The translations under genes were made by a program, and so were the position numbers. From contig JAICTU010000136.1 in assembly GCA_025936205.1 (NCBI GenBank), positions 1-18,899 of the forward strand: a stretch of 18,899 bases of DNA, given 5' to 3'. The notes beneath the pieces are model-generated. The model was not told where the DNA came from. It was given only the letters and a program-made list of their open reading frames with translations, and made no database searches. This DNA is from Polyangiaceae bacterium (GTDB taxonomy: Bacteria; Myxococcota; Polyangia; Polyangiales; Polyangiaceae). Positions 1 to 7,177 of this stretch are shown one piece after another (the stretch's first letter is position 1; each line of letters begins with the position of its first letter).

Positions 1-120
1 CGGGGCGAGCTGCGCAGTGCAGGCGCTGCCAGCGACTTTCGCGTGCTGCCCGGCGCGCTCGGCGCGCAACATCCGCCCGCGCCGTTGTCAGCCTCGACCT
101 CGCTCGATGTCCCGGCATAG
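1..120 (+). CDS. Possible C-terminal end of an unidentified protein (5' end outside window)
   Basis: Frame 1 is open from the first base to a TAG at 118-120 and reads 39 residues ending LDVPA. Third codon positions are mostly G or C, as in the genes further right. I recognise no domain or motif. The stretch is rich in Ala, Pro, Ser and Gly, as a disordered protein tail would be. No terminator hairpin follows directly. It could equally be chance open frame in GC-rich DNA, so the call rests only on the open frame and codon bias. Confidence 0.3.
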   Translation, partial: RGELRSAGAASDFRVLPGALGAQHPPAPLSASTSLDVPA

Positions 121-581
121 GTGGCGTCTGGATTGTGCCCGCTGGGCTCTCGCGCTGCGGACGTCGACGCCGTGATCGCGGAGCTCCGGCAGCAGGGCGA
201 GCTCGCCGCGGCCGCGCCGCAGCAATGGCTCCGCGAAGCGTTGCAGCGCCTGCATCGAGCTCCTGCGCGCCATCGTTGAGAGCAGCGGCGCCCGGCACCC
301 GGCACTCCTCGTTTCGCTCCGACGTTCGTGATGCGAGTCCCGGCCCGATACGACCCGCGCGCGGCTTCGTGCAATGCCGGCGCCCGGCGCCCCGAGGCTT
401 GGGGCATCGCCGTGCACATGAGGTCCGGCCAAAATCAAGGCGCAGAGGTCAGCGGTGGCGCCACGTGCGAGATGTGACGAATCCGGAGTGGCGCGGGATG
501 GGCACCCCTTTAAACAGTGCTGAACACGAGGCTAGAGCCTCACGCACCTTTCGAAACAGAGCCCCGCGCCGTAGCGCGCGC
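121..581. other. Gap with no convincing gene; possible eroded coding sequence
   Basis: Frame 1 continues beyond the TAG at 118-120, starting with a GTG at 121. It is interrupted by only one more stop (TGA 277-279) before TGA 475-477. The piece at 163-258 reads like a real helical protein segment (VDAVIAELRQQGEL, then WLREALQRL) with strong G/C third positions. A second stretch after the TGA reads less convincingly. This could be the remnant of a decayed gene or a short unrecognised protein. A small palindrome, GAGGCT-AG-AGCCTC at 528-541, lies about 40 bp past the stop of the minus-strand AraC gene. It has no clear T-run, so I do not call it a terminator. Confidence 0.3.
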
Positions 582-1349
582 TCAGCGTTGCGCCCGGGAA
601 CGCAGGAAGCGCCCAGGAGACTGGCCGGTGACGGCGCGCACCTCGCGGCTGAAGTGCGATTGATCGAAGTAGCCCGCCCGCTGAGCGAGGGCCGCCAGGC
701 TGACGCCCGGCTTCCATGCCTCTAGGGCGTGTCGCAGCCGCAGGAGCGACGCGAGTTGCTTGGGCGTCGCGCCCACGGCACGCCTGAAACGCTTCTCCAG
801 CGGGTCCGGGCTGATGGCGAGGCGCCGAGCGAGGTCGCTGATCCGGAGCCTGCCCCGCGATTCCTCCAGCGCGCGCACGGCCGCGGCAACCACAGGATCG
901 CGCGCAGCGGTCCGGGCTCGCGGAAGGAGCATCTCCTCCAGGGCCGCCACCCGCGCATCGTCATCGCTCGCCTCGGCGACTCGAGCGCTCAGGCGCTCCA
1001 CGTTCGCCCGCGGCAGGAGGTCGAGGAGCGCCGCCGTCTGTCCGAACAGCTCGTGGAGTGGTTGCGGGAAGAACGCTGCGGCGCCTCCAGGCCGAAACAG
1101 GGCGAGTGTGATGCGGCCGCCGGCGCTGGTGTGCATCAGGCGCGCCGTGCTCGTCATCCCGGAGAGCAAAGCGTCCGGTAAGCGGGAGGCGCTTCCGCCT
1201 TCGAGCACACTCGCTGCACCGCGATCGCGCACCCCGAGAACCAGCCCGAGCTCGGGCAGACGCAGGTGCTTCGTTTCCTCGTCCACCTGCACCAGCATGA
1301 ACGCACGCACGAATGGCGCGAGCGCCGGGCTCGGTGCGACGAGCTTCAT
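582..1349 (-). CDS. AraC-family transcriptional regulator
   Basis: A 255-residue DNA-binding regulator. The C-terminal part (about residues 150-253) has the two helix-turn-helix units of the AraC/XylS family. The first is around ISDLARRLAISPDPLEKRFRRAVGATPKQ. The second is around SLAALAQRAGYFDQSHFSREVRAVTGQSPGRF, with the family's G-Y-x-D-Q-S-H-F-x-R signature. The N-terminal half (about 1-110) looks like the small beta-rich DUF6597-type domain often found in such regulators, with the sequence LALFRPGGAAAFFPQPLHEL. The ligand is unknown. The ATG at 1349 is divergent from the YciI-like gene at 1488, so the 138-bp gap probably carries both promoters and the regulator may control that neighbour (inference). 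No strong ribosome binding site precedes the ATG. Confidence 0.9.
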   Translation of the reverse strand: MKLVAPSPALAPFVRAFMLVQVDEETKHLRLPELGLVLGVRDRGAASVLEGGSASRLPDALLSGMTSTARLMHTSAGGRITLALFRPGGAAAFFPQPLHELFGQTAALLDLLPRANVERLSARVAEASDDDARVAALEEMLLPRARTAARDPVVAAAVRALEESRGRLRISDLARRLAISPDPLEKRFRRAVGATPKQLASLLRLRHALEAWKPGVSLAALAQRAGYFDQSHFSREVRAVTGQSPGRFLRSRAQR

Positions 1350-1452
1350 CGCTGGTCACGCTACCGAATCGGATAGCGCCGGGCAAGGCGGTCGTCGATC
1401 GATGAATTCGTACAAGTCGTGCATTGCGGCCTTTGCCAATCTGAGAGCCGCG

Positions 1453-1484
1453 AGAGCGCAGACAACGCTCTGCGGAGGAGAGCG
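1453..1484 (+). promoter_or_regulatory. Leader with mutually exclusive hairpins around the ribosome binding site
   Basis: CGCTCT at 1466-1471 is complementary to AGAGCG upstream (1453-1458, loop 7) and to a second AGAGCG downstream (1479-1484, loop 7). It cannot pair with both. The downstream hairpin puts the GGAGG Shine-Dalgarno (1474-1478) in its loop, just before the ATG at 1488. A third option pairs CGCAGA (1457-1462) with TCTGCG (1469-1474). The pairings are visible in the sequence, but a regulatory role is inference and 6-bp stems arise easily in GC-rich DNA. Confidence 0.3.
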
Positions 1485-1487
1485 ATC

Positions 1488-1829
1488 ATGGCCGAGTTCA
1501 TCTTGATTTTTCGACCCACGCGCCCCACGAGCGCGACCGATCTGCCGGCGCGAAATGCCGGCGCGCGTGCATGGGTCATCGCGTGCCGGGAGGCGGGCAC
1601 GCTCCGCGCAGCTTGCCCGCTGGAGGACGCGAGCAGCGGCATCGTCGTGTCGGACGCGGGCCTCCTGCCAGTGTCGCCCGCTGGCGCCATTGCCTCGGTG
1701 CTCGTCATCGACGCAGCCGACCTCGACGGAGCCGTGCAGATCGCGAAGAGCTATCCGAACCTGGCCTTCGGTTCGCAGATCGAGGTGCGTCCCGTTCGGC
1801 CCACGGCGCCTCGGCCCGCGACGCCGTGA
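1488..1829 (+). CDS. YciI-related (YCII-domain) small protein
   Basis: A 113-residue soluble protein starting MAEFILIFRP. It has the ferredoxin-like pattern of the YCII family: an N-terminal strand, a helix (residues 20-32), a middle strand region (SSGIVVSDAGLL), and an ASVLVIDAADLDGAVQIAKSYPNL segment, ending with a strand and a Pro-rich tail. Members are often of unknown function or act as small hydrolase or dimerisation modules, so no reaction is assigned. The reading frame is open back to 1419, but ATG 1488 is preferred because GGAGG(AG) at 1474-1480 lies at good spacing and the family starts there. It is divergent from the AraC regulator and convergent with the CorC-like gene, with 13 bp between stops. 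Confidence 0.75.
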   Translation: MAEFILIFRPTRPTSATDLPARNAGARAWVIACREAGTLRAACPLEDASSGIVVSDAGLLPVSPAGAIASVLVIDAADLDGAVQIAKSYPNLAFGSQIEVRPVRPTAPRPATP

Positions 1830-1842
1830 GGGCGACGTTCGC

Positions 1843-3207
1843 TCAGGCTTCCGGCGGTTCCGGCCGGGGCGTGGCGGGCCGCTTGGAGAGCCGCAGCCGG
1901 CCCACCGCGCGTCCGCGCACCAGCGATACGACCTTCACGTCGTAGCTGCCGATGCGCACCTCGTCGCCCTTCTGCGGCAGGCGGCCGAGCAGCTCCGTCA
2001 CGTAGCCGCCGAGCGTGCTGCCGGAGGAGTCCCCGACAGGCAATCCGAACTTGTCGACGGCGGCCGGCAGCGGGATCGAGCCGTTGACGGCGAAGTCGCC
2101 CGACTCGAGCTCGACCACGGGGCTCTCGGGGTCGTCGAACTCGTCGGCGATCGGGCCCACGATCTCTTCGAGCGCGTCTTCCAGAAACGCCAGGCCCAGG
2201 GCCGCCCCGTATTCGTCGATCACGACCGCCACGTGCGAGCGCGAGGTCTGGACCTTGCCGATCAGCTCGCCCAGGGGACAGGTATCGGGGACCAGCAGGG
2301 CGGGGCGCGCCAGCTTGCGCAGCTCCTCGTTGCTGGGGATGACGCCGCCGCGCGCGAAGATGTCGCGCGTGTGCACGAAGCCGACGATGCTGTCGAGCTC
2401 GACCTCGCACAGCGGATAGCGCGAGTGGCCGCTCTTGCGCATGATGTTGAGGTTCTGCTCGGTGGTGGCGCGCAGCGAGAGCGAGACCACGCTGATGCGC
2501 GGCACGACGATGTGCCGCACCTGCATGTCCACCGCACGCAGCACGTTGTCGACCAGCTCGCGCCCCTGCTCCGGGATGTGACCGGCCTCCGCGGAGAGGT
2601 CGAGCGCGCGCATCAGCTCGCCGCGCGTGGGCACGATTTCATGTGCGGGCCCGGGCTGAATGCCGACCGCCCGCAACATGCTGTTGGCGATCCAGTTGAC
2701 GAAGATGATGAACGGCCAGAACACCACGGTGAACGCGCGCAAGGGCAGCGCGACCACGAAGGAGGTCGGCTCGGCGTGGCGCAGGGCCCACATCTTGGGC
2801 GCTTGCTCGCCGAGCGTCATGTGAAACACGGTGATCGTAGCGAAGGCGATCACCAGCGAGGTCCAGCGCACCACCGGTGAATCTGGCGCCATGTGCATCT
2901 CGAACAGCCCGAACAGCCCGGACACGACCGTGCCCACCGCTGGCTCGCCGAGCGCGCCCAGCACCAGGCTGGCCATGGTGATGCCGAGCTGGCACGCGGA
3001 CAGGTAGCGGTCCAGGTGCTCGAGCACGTGTCGCGTCACGCGCGCTGCGAAGCGCCCTTGCTCCGCCAACTCGGTGACACGTCCGCGACGCACGGTCACC
3101 AGCGCGAACTCCGCTGCGACGAAGAACCCGTTGATGAGTACGAGCAGCAGGGTGGCCCCCAGCCTCCAGGTCACACCGAGCCAGTCGAGCGCGGGATACT
3201 CCGCCAT
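1843..3207 (-). CDS. CorC/HlyC-type membrane protein (CNNM/DUF21 + CBS pair + CorC_HlyC domain)
   Basis: A 454-residue inner-membrane protein of the hemolysin C/CorC family, whose members are linked to Mg2+/Co2+ transport or resistance. The CNNM (DUF21) membrane domain covers about residues 12-200. It begins with a hydrophobic segment (LLLVLINGFFVAAEFALVTVRRGR) and contains the typical LGEQAPKMWALRHAEP loop. The CBS pair covers about 215-355 and includes the family signature DEYGAALGLAFLEDALEEIVG (from 331). The C-terminal CorC_HlyC regulatory domain covers about 368-442. Length and order of parts are normal and nothing appears missing. The substrate cannot be read from sequence. The ATG at 3207 has no strong Shine-Dalgarno, and a 22-bp palindrome lies just upstream at 3225-3246. 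Confidence 0.9.
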   Translation of the reverse strand: MAEYPALDWLGVTWRLGATLLLVLINGFFVAAEFALVTVRRGRVTELAEQGRFAARVTRHVLEHLDRYLSACQLGITMASLVLGALGEPAVGTVVSGLFGLFEMHMAPDSPVVRWTSLVIAFATITVFHMTLGEQAPKMWALRHAEPTSFVVALPLRAFTVVFWPFIIFVNWIANSMLRAVGIQPGPAHEIVPTRGELMRALDLSAEAGHIPEQGRELVDNVLRAVDMQVRHIVVPRISVVSLSLRATTEQNLNIMRKSGHSRYPLCEVELDSIVGFVHTRDIFARGGVIPSNEELRKLARPALLVPDTCPLGELIGKVQTSRSHVAVVIDEYGAALGLAFLEDALEEIVGPIADEFDDPESPVVELESGDFAVNGSIPLPAAVDKFGLPVGDSSGSTLGGYVTELLGRLPQKGDEVRIGSYDVKVVSLVRGRAVGRLRLSKRPATPRPEPPEA

Positions 3208-3525
3208 GGGCGTGGTCGTAGCCTACTCGCCTCGTTCGAGGCGAGTCACCGCAGGGTGTTCGCTAAGCGTGGGCGGATGGCTGCGCAACGGCGCGAAAGA
3301 GTAACAGAGTTCGGGCGCCCCGCTCTGGAGCGCGAGTGCCAATTTCCTGCGCTGGAACGGGACGAACCGAGCAGTCCCGGAACCATGTAACCGTCCAGAA
3401 ACAATCCGGACGTTGGAGAGATACGTATCCCGGTCGAAGTGAAGACCCAGACATTGTTCCGAAAAATCGGTCAACAATCCGGCCGTCCGTTCCTATCGGA
3501 GCATCACTTCAGGAGTTCTGGGATC
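3208..3525. other. Divergent intergenic region between the CorC-like gene and amt
   Basis: This 318-bp gap has no convincing gene and should hold the promoters of both neighbours. Three structures are visible. The first is the palindrome ACTCGCCTCG-TT-CGAGGCGAGT at 3225-3246. The second is a 14-bp direct repeat, AACAATCCGG(A/C)CGT, at 3400-3413 and 3473-3486. The third is an imperfect hairpin at 3454-3477 (TTGTT/AACAA outside, CCGA/TCGG inside, AAAA loop). I looked for a sigma54 -24/-12 pair, common for nitrogen genes, and found no good match. Confidence 0.6.
3225..3246. promoter_or_regulatory. 22-bp perfect palindrome upstream of the CorC-like gene
   Basis: ACTCGCCTCG (3225-3234) is the exact reverse complement of CGAGGCGAGT (3237-3246) with two bases between. 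It ends 18 bp before the ATG of the minus-strand CorC-like gene. That position fits a dimeric repressor operator or a stem in the mRNA leader. No known regulator motif is recognised. Confidence 0.4.
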
Positions 3526-4983
3526 ATGAAAAGGCTTTGGGTCGCCCTGGCGGCGTTCATAGTCAGTTGTTTTGTGTTCGCGGGCACACCGTCTGCGGTG
3601 CGTGCCGATACCACCGAGCCGCCGGCTACAACGGCCCAGCTCGAGCAGCGCGTGAAGGACCTCGAGGCGTACGTGACCAACGGGGCACGCGGCGACGAGG
3701 CGACGAGCAAGATCGCTTCCTCCGGCCCCGGCCATAACGGCTTCATGATGGTCTGTGCCGCGCTGGTTCTGTTCATGACGCTGCCCGGTCTGGCGCTGTT
3801 CTACGGCGGCTTGGTCCGCTCGAAGAACGTGCTCTCGATCATGGCCCAGTGCATGGGCATCGCCGGCGTGGTGACGCTGCTCTGGTGGGCCTTCGGCTAC
3901 AGCATCGCCTTCAGCCACGGCTCCGCCATCCTCGGCGGCTTCAAGAACATGTTTCTCGCGGGCGTGGGCAGCGCTCCCAACACCGACTACTCGGTGTGGG
4001 TCGGCCAGAACACGTTCTCGATGTACCAGCTGATGTTCGCGATCATCACGCCGGCTCTGATCGTCGGCGCCATCGCCGAGCGCGTTCAGTACAAGGCGCT
4101 GATGCTGTTCGTGGTGGGCTGGATGATCCTGGTCTACTTCCCGCTCGCGCACATGGTCTGGGGCGCGGACGGCCTGATGAACGGCCTCTGGAACAAGGAT
4201 GCCAGCATCAAGGCGATCGACTTCGCGGGCGGCACCGTGGTGCACATGTCCTCGGGCTGGTCGGCGCTGATCCTGGCGTTGATCGTCGGCAAGCGGAAGG
4301 GTTTCGGCACGGAGCACTTCGCTCCGCACAGCCTGGTGCTGACCATGATCGGCACGGGCATGCTGTGGGTCGGTTGGTACGGCTTCAACGCCGGTAGCGC
4401 AGTGGCCGCCGACGCGATCGCGTCGCAAGCCTTCATGACCACCACGCTGGCGGCGGCGATCGCCGGCCTGAGCTGGGCGGCGGTGGAGTGGATCGTTCGC
4501 GACAAGCCCACCGTGCTCGGCTTCTGCTCGGGCATCGTCGGTGGCCTGGTGGTGATCACGCCCGCGGCGGGCTTCGTGACCGCCAACGGCGCCATCCTGA
4601 TCGGTGTGCTCGCCGGTGTGGTGCCCTTCTACGCCTGCTCGACGCTCAAGAACGCGCTCGGCTACGATGACGCTCTCGACACCTTCGGCGTGCACGCCGT
4701 GGGCGGCACGCTGGGCGCCTTCTTGACGGGCCTGCTCGCGAGCCCGGATGCCAACCCGAACCTGGCGGGCGACAACATCAAGGCGATCGTGGAAGGCAAC
4801 ATGCTGTGGCTGGAGCAGCTCAAGGCCATGGGCGTGACGCTCGTGATCTCGCTGATCGGCACGGCCATCCTCGGCTACGCGATCAAGGTGACCATCGGCC
4901 TGCGGCCCTCGGCTGAGAACGAGGAAGCTGGCCTCGACGTGAGCGATCACGGCGAGCGCGGCTACCACCTCACTGAAGTCTGA
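3526..4983 (+). CDS. amt: Ammonium transporter, AmtB type
   Basis: A 485-residue Amt/Mep/Rh channel that takes up ammonium across the inner membrane. A signal peptide (about 1-27, ending AVRA) and a short coiled-coil-like stretch (TAQLEQRVKDLEAYV) precede the eleven-helix channel, which starts near residue 70. Key sites, named by alignment to E. coli AmtB, are W212 (W148), D232 (D160), the twin histidines H240 and H390 (H168, H318), and F287/S291 (F215/S219). The outer gate Phe107 is Tyr167 here. The C-terminal tail GLDVSDHGERGY keeps the pattern that contacts PII proteins, yet no glnK/glnB is adjacent. The frame opens upstream at 3439, but ATG 3526 is chosen because AGGAG lies at 3511-3515 and the signal peptide starts there. 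An intrinsic terminator follows. Confidence 0.95.
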   Translation: MKRLWVALAAFIVSCFVFAGTPSAVRADTTEPPATTAQLEQRVKDLEAYVTNGARGDEATSKIASSGPGHNGFMMVCAALVLFMTLPGLALFYGGLVRSKNVLSIMAQCMGIAGVVTLLWWAFGYSIAFSHGSAILGGFKNMFLAGVGSAPNTDYSVWVGQNTFSMYQLMFAIITPALIVGAIAERVQYKALMLFVVGWMILVYFPLAHMVWGADGLMNGLWNKDASIKAIDFAGGTVVHMSSGWSALILALIVGKRKGFGTEHFAPHSLVLTMIGTGMLWVGWYGFNAGSAVAADAIASQAFMTTTLAAAIAGLSWAAVEWIVRDKPTVLGFCSGIVGGLVVITPAAGFVTANGAILIGVLAGVVPFYACSTLKNALGYDDALDTFGVHAVGGTLGAFLTGLLASPDANPNLAGDNIKAIVEGNMLWLEQLKAMGVTLVISLIGTAILGYAIKVTIGLRPSAENEEAGLDVSDHGERGYHLTEV

Positions 4984-5020
4984 GCGGAGAGCTGAGCAGA
5001 CCCCAAGACTGGGGACGGAT

Positions 5021-5058
5021 GCGGCGCGGGGTCGGGGGACCCGCGCCGCGCTGTTTTT
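5021..5058 (+). terminator. Rho-independent terminator after amt
   Basis: GCGGCGCGGG (5021-5030) pairs perfectly with CCCGCGCCGC (5040-5049) across a 9-base loop. A T5 run follows at 5054-5058. It lies 38 bp past the amt stop and 80 bp before the preferred lemA start, so it separates the two units. Confidence 0.85.
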
Positions 5059-5137
5059 GTCCGTGGCCGAATTTCGTCGTCCCGGCCGGTACTGGTGTTG
5101 CAACGCTCGGCAGCGGCCTTATACGGGGGGCATGTGG

Positions 5138-5737
5138 ATGCTGCGAACGACGACCGGACTGCGTCTCTGGCTGGCCAGCGTGGCCTTGCTGTGCATGACA
5201 GCCCTCGGCTGTGGTTACAACGAGGTGATCGACCGAGACGAGGGAGTGAAGGCGGCCTGGGCGGAGGTGGAGAACCAGTACCAGCGCCGGGCGGACCTGG
5301 TGCCGAACCTGGTCAAGGTCGTCAAGGGCGCGGCCAATTTCGAGAAGGAGACGCTGGAGGCGGTGGTAAACGCGCGCTCCAAGGTCGGCTCGATCCAGGT
5401 CGACTCGTCCACCATCGATGACCCCGAGAAGCTGAAGCAGTTCGAGCAAGCCCAGGGGCAGCTCTCCTCCGCGCTCTCCCGTCTGCTCGTGGTGTCCGAG
5501 AACTATCCCGATCTGAAGTCGGTGGCGGGTTTCCGCGACCTGCAGGCGCAGCTCGAGGGCACCGAGAACCGCATCACCATCGCGCGCCGCCGCTTCATCG
5601 AGTCGGTCCAGGCTTATAACCAGGTCGTGCTGCGCTTTCCGACCAGCATCGGCGCCAGCATGCGTGGCAAGAAGGAGCGACCGACCTTCACCGCGGTGAC
5701 CCCTGGAGCCGAAAAGGCACCCGAGGTGGCGTTCTGA
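5138..5737 (+). CDS. lemA: LemA family protein
   Basis: A 199-residue membrane-anchored LemA protein. A hydrophobic N-terminus with a possible lipobox (ALG-C25) is followed by the hallmark CGYNEVIDRDEGVKAAWAEVENQYQRRADLVPNLVKVVK. The rest is the long helical bundle, including ARSKVG, RDLQAQLEGTENRITIARRRFIESVQAYN and the closing FPTSIGA. LemA proteins are thought to act at the membrane or periplasm, but the biochemical role is unresolved. The frame is open to a TTG at 5057 that overlaps the amt terminator and is unlikely. ATG 5132 and 5138 are both possible. 5138 is preferred because GGGGGG at 5125-5130 is then 7 bp upstream. It is the first gene of a three-gene unit with two TPM-domain proteins, a common partnership for lemA. 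Confidence 0.92.
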   Translation: MLRTTTGLRLWLASVALLCMTALGCGYNEVIDRDEGVKAAWAEVENQYQRRADLVPNLVKVVKGAANFEKETLEAVVNARSKVGSIQVDSSTIDDPEKLKQFEQAQGQLSSALSRLLVVSENYPDLKSVAGFRDLQAQLEGTENRITIARRRFIESVQAYNQVVLRFPTSIGASMRGKKERPTFTAVTPGAEKAPEVAF

Positions 5738-5742
5738 ATCAG

Positions 5743-6519
5743 TTGGGAGCGTCCATCGGCCGCGCGCTGGGCAGCGCGCTCCTCATCCTGCTGTTCACGC
5801 TGCTGCCGCGCTCGCTGCAGGCCCGCGAGATCCCCGCGCTCGTGGCCCGGGCACAGGACCAAGCGGGCCTGCTCTCGCCGACGTTGCGCAGGCGGATCGA
5901 CGCTCAGCTGCTCGCCTACGAGCAGAAGACGGGCCATCAGCTGATCTTGCTCACTCTGCCCTCGCTGGAGGGGGATCCGCTCGAGGACTTCACCATCCAC
6001 GTGATGGAGTCCTGGAAGCTGGGCAACAAGGACCGCGACGACGGCCTGCTGTTGTTCATCGCCGTGGCCGAGCGCAAGATCCGGATCGAGGTCGGGCAGG
6101 GGCTCGAGGGCGATGTGACGGACGCCGTTTCGTCGCGGATCATCAACGAGATCATCCAGCCGGCTTTCCGCCGTGGGGACATGGAGGGAGGTATCGTCCA
6201 GGGGCTGAAGGCGCTGATGGCGGCGACCGGCGCCCCAGACATTCCCCTGCCCGCGACGCAGGGCGGCACGCGCACGCAGCAACGCCGGGACGTCGGCTTT
6301 CCGCCGCTCGGCTTCATCGTGGTGCTGATCGTGCTGGCGCTGATGGGCTCCGGGCGCGGGCGGCGCGGCGGCTGGGGGGCCGCGCCCATGATGTTCGGCG
6401 GCCGGCGTGGTGGCTTCGGTGGTTTCGGCGGAGGTGGCTTCGGCGGAGGTGGGGGAGGTTCCCCTCCGCGTGGCGGTGGAGGCGGATTCAGTGGCGGCGG
6501 CGCCTCCGGAGGTTGGTAA
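5743..6519 (+). CDS. TPM-domain membrane protein with Gly-rich tail (YgcG family)
   Basis: A 258-residue protein with a signal peptide (1-27, ending LQA), a periplasmic TPM domain (about 33-165) and one membrane segment (about 187-202). It ends in a glycine-rich tail (203-258) with FGG and GGGG runs, ending SGGW. The TPM domain is recognised from VARAQDQAGLLSPTLRRRIDAQL, RDDGLLLFIAVAERKIRIEVGQGLEGDVTD and the INEIIQPAFRRGDMEGGIVQGLKAL segment. The layout is the classic YgcG/TPM_phosphatase one. In plants a TPM protein acts in photosystem repair, but the bacterial role is unclear. Start: TTG 5743 lies five bases after the lemA stop. A GAGGTGG at 5723-5729 would fit an upstream CTG at 5734 better, so the exact start is uncertain. 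It shares the TAATG junction with the next gene, so it is translationally coupled. Confidence 0.9.
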   Translation: MGASIGRALGSALLILLFTLLPRSLQAREIPALVARAQDQAGLLSPTLRRRIDAQLLAYEQKTGHQLILLTLPSLEGDPLEDFTIHVMESWKLGNKDRDDGLLLFIAVAERKIRIEVGQGLEGDVTDAVSSRIINEIIQPAFRRGDMEGGIVQGLKALMAATGAPDIPLPATQGGTRTQQRRDVGFPPLGFIVVLIVLALMGSGRGRRGGWGAAPMMFGGRRGGFGGFGGGGFGGGGGGSPPRGGGGGFSGGGASGGW

Positions 6520-7139
6520 TGGCGTTGCTGAGCGATGGAGCCGATGCCCGACGGGTGGCGGAGCGTGTGGCCGCAGCGGAGCGCCGCAGCGCGGGCGAGA
6601 TCGTGGTCGCGGTGGCGCGGCGCAGCGCGGAGTACGGGCGCGAGCGAGCCTGGTTCTCGCTGATCGTCACGCTCTGTGCGGCGCTCGGCGCATACCGGTT
6701 CGTGCCGCAGCTGCCGGAGGTCTGGCTGCTCTGCGCGCAGGCCCCGTTCGCTTTGGCCGCCTGGGGGCTGAGCGGTTTGCCGGGCCTGTTGCGGTGGATG
6801 GTGCCGCGCACCGTCCAGCACGCCGCGGTGCATGCGCGCGCCGAGCAGCTGTTCCTGGAGCTGGGCGTGACCGAGACGCGGGAGCGCAGCGGCGTCTTGC
6901 TGTTGCTCTCGGAGTCGGAGCATCGCGTGGAGCTGCTCGCCGATCGCGGCATTCACGAGCGCGTGGGCAGCGAGGTCTGGCAGGGGCTGGTGCAGGCCGT
7001 CACGCGCGCGATCCGTGAGGGACACGCGGCCGATGGCGTGTGCGCAGCGATCGACGCCGTCGGCGACGCGCTGGCGCAGCACTTTCCGCGCGCGGCCGAC
7101 GACACCAACGAGCTGCCCGACGCCGTGCAGCGGGTCTAG
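6519..7139 (+). CDS. Second TPM-domain protein with two membrane segments
   Basis: A 206-residue protein whose ATG (6519-6521) overlaps the stop of the preceding TPM gene (TAATG), so the two are probably translationally coupled. The N-terminus (RRVAERVAAAERRSAGEIVVAVARRSAEYGRERAWFS) is followed by two hydrophobic stretches (about 45-63 and 66-93). A C-terminal TPM-like domain (about 105-190) contains AEQLFLELGVTETRERSGVLLLLSESEHRVELLADRGIHERV. The domain is split by the membrane hairpin, as in the partner TPM proteins usually found after YgcG-like genes. Together with LemA it probably forms an envelope complex (inference). It is followed by the inverted-repeat element at 7178-7277 that separates it from the convergent decarboxylase gene. 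Confidence 0.85.
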   Translation: MALLSDGADARRVAERVAAAERRSAGEIVVAVARRSAEYGRERAWFSLIVTLCAALGAYRFVPQLPEVWLLCAQAPFALAAWGLSGLPGLLRWMVPRTVQHAAVHARAEQLFLELGVTETRERSGVLLLLSESEHRVELLADRGIHERVGSEVWQGLVQAVTRAIREGHAADGVCAAIDAVGDALAQHFPRAADDTNELPDAVQRV

Positions 7140-7177
7140 CGCGGGCGGCGCTGCCCGCTCCTCCTCGCCGCCTCCGC

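Noticed and set aside
528..541. Terminator for the AraC gene at the GAGGCT-AG-AGCCTC palindrome
   Set aside because: The stem is short with too tight a loop, and no T-run follows in the minus-strand direction.
3208..3525. Sigma54 promoter for amt
   Set aside because: No GG-N10-GC pair with the surrounding TGGCAC/TTGC consensus was found on the plus strand. The TTGGCAC on the minus strand lacks a proper -12 element.
3493..5103. 536-codon minus-strand open frame opposite amt
   Set aside because: His/Arg-rich shadow of the amt gene that crosses the amt terminator, with no recognisable domain.
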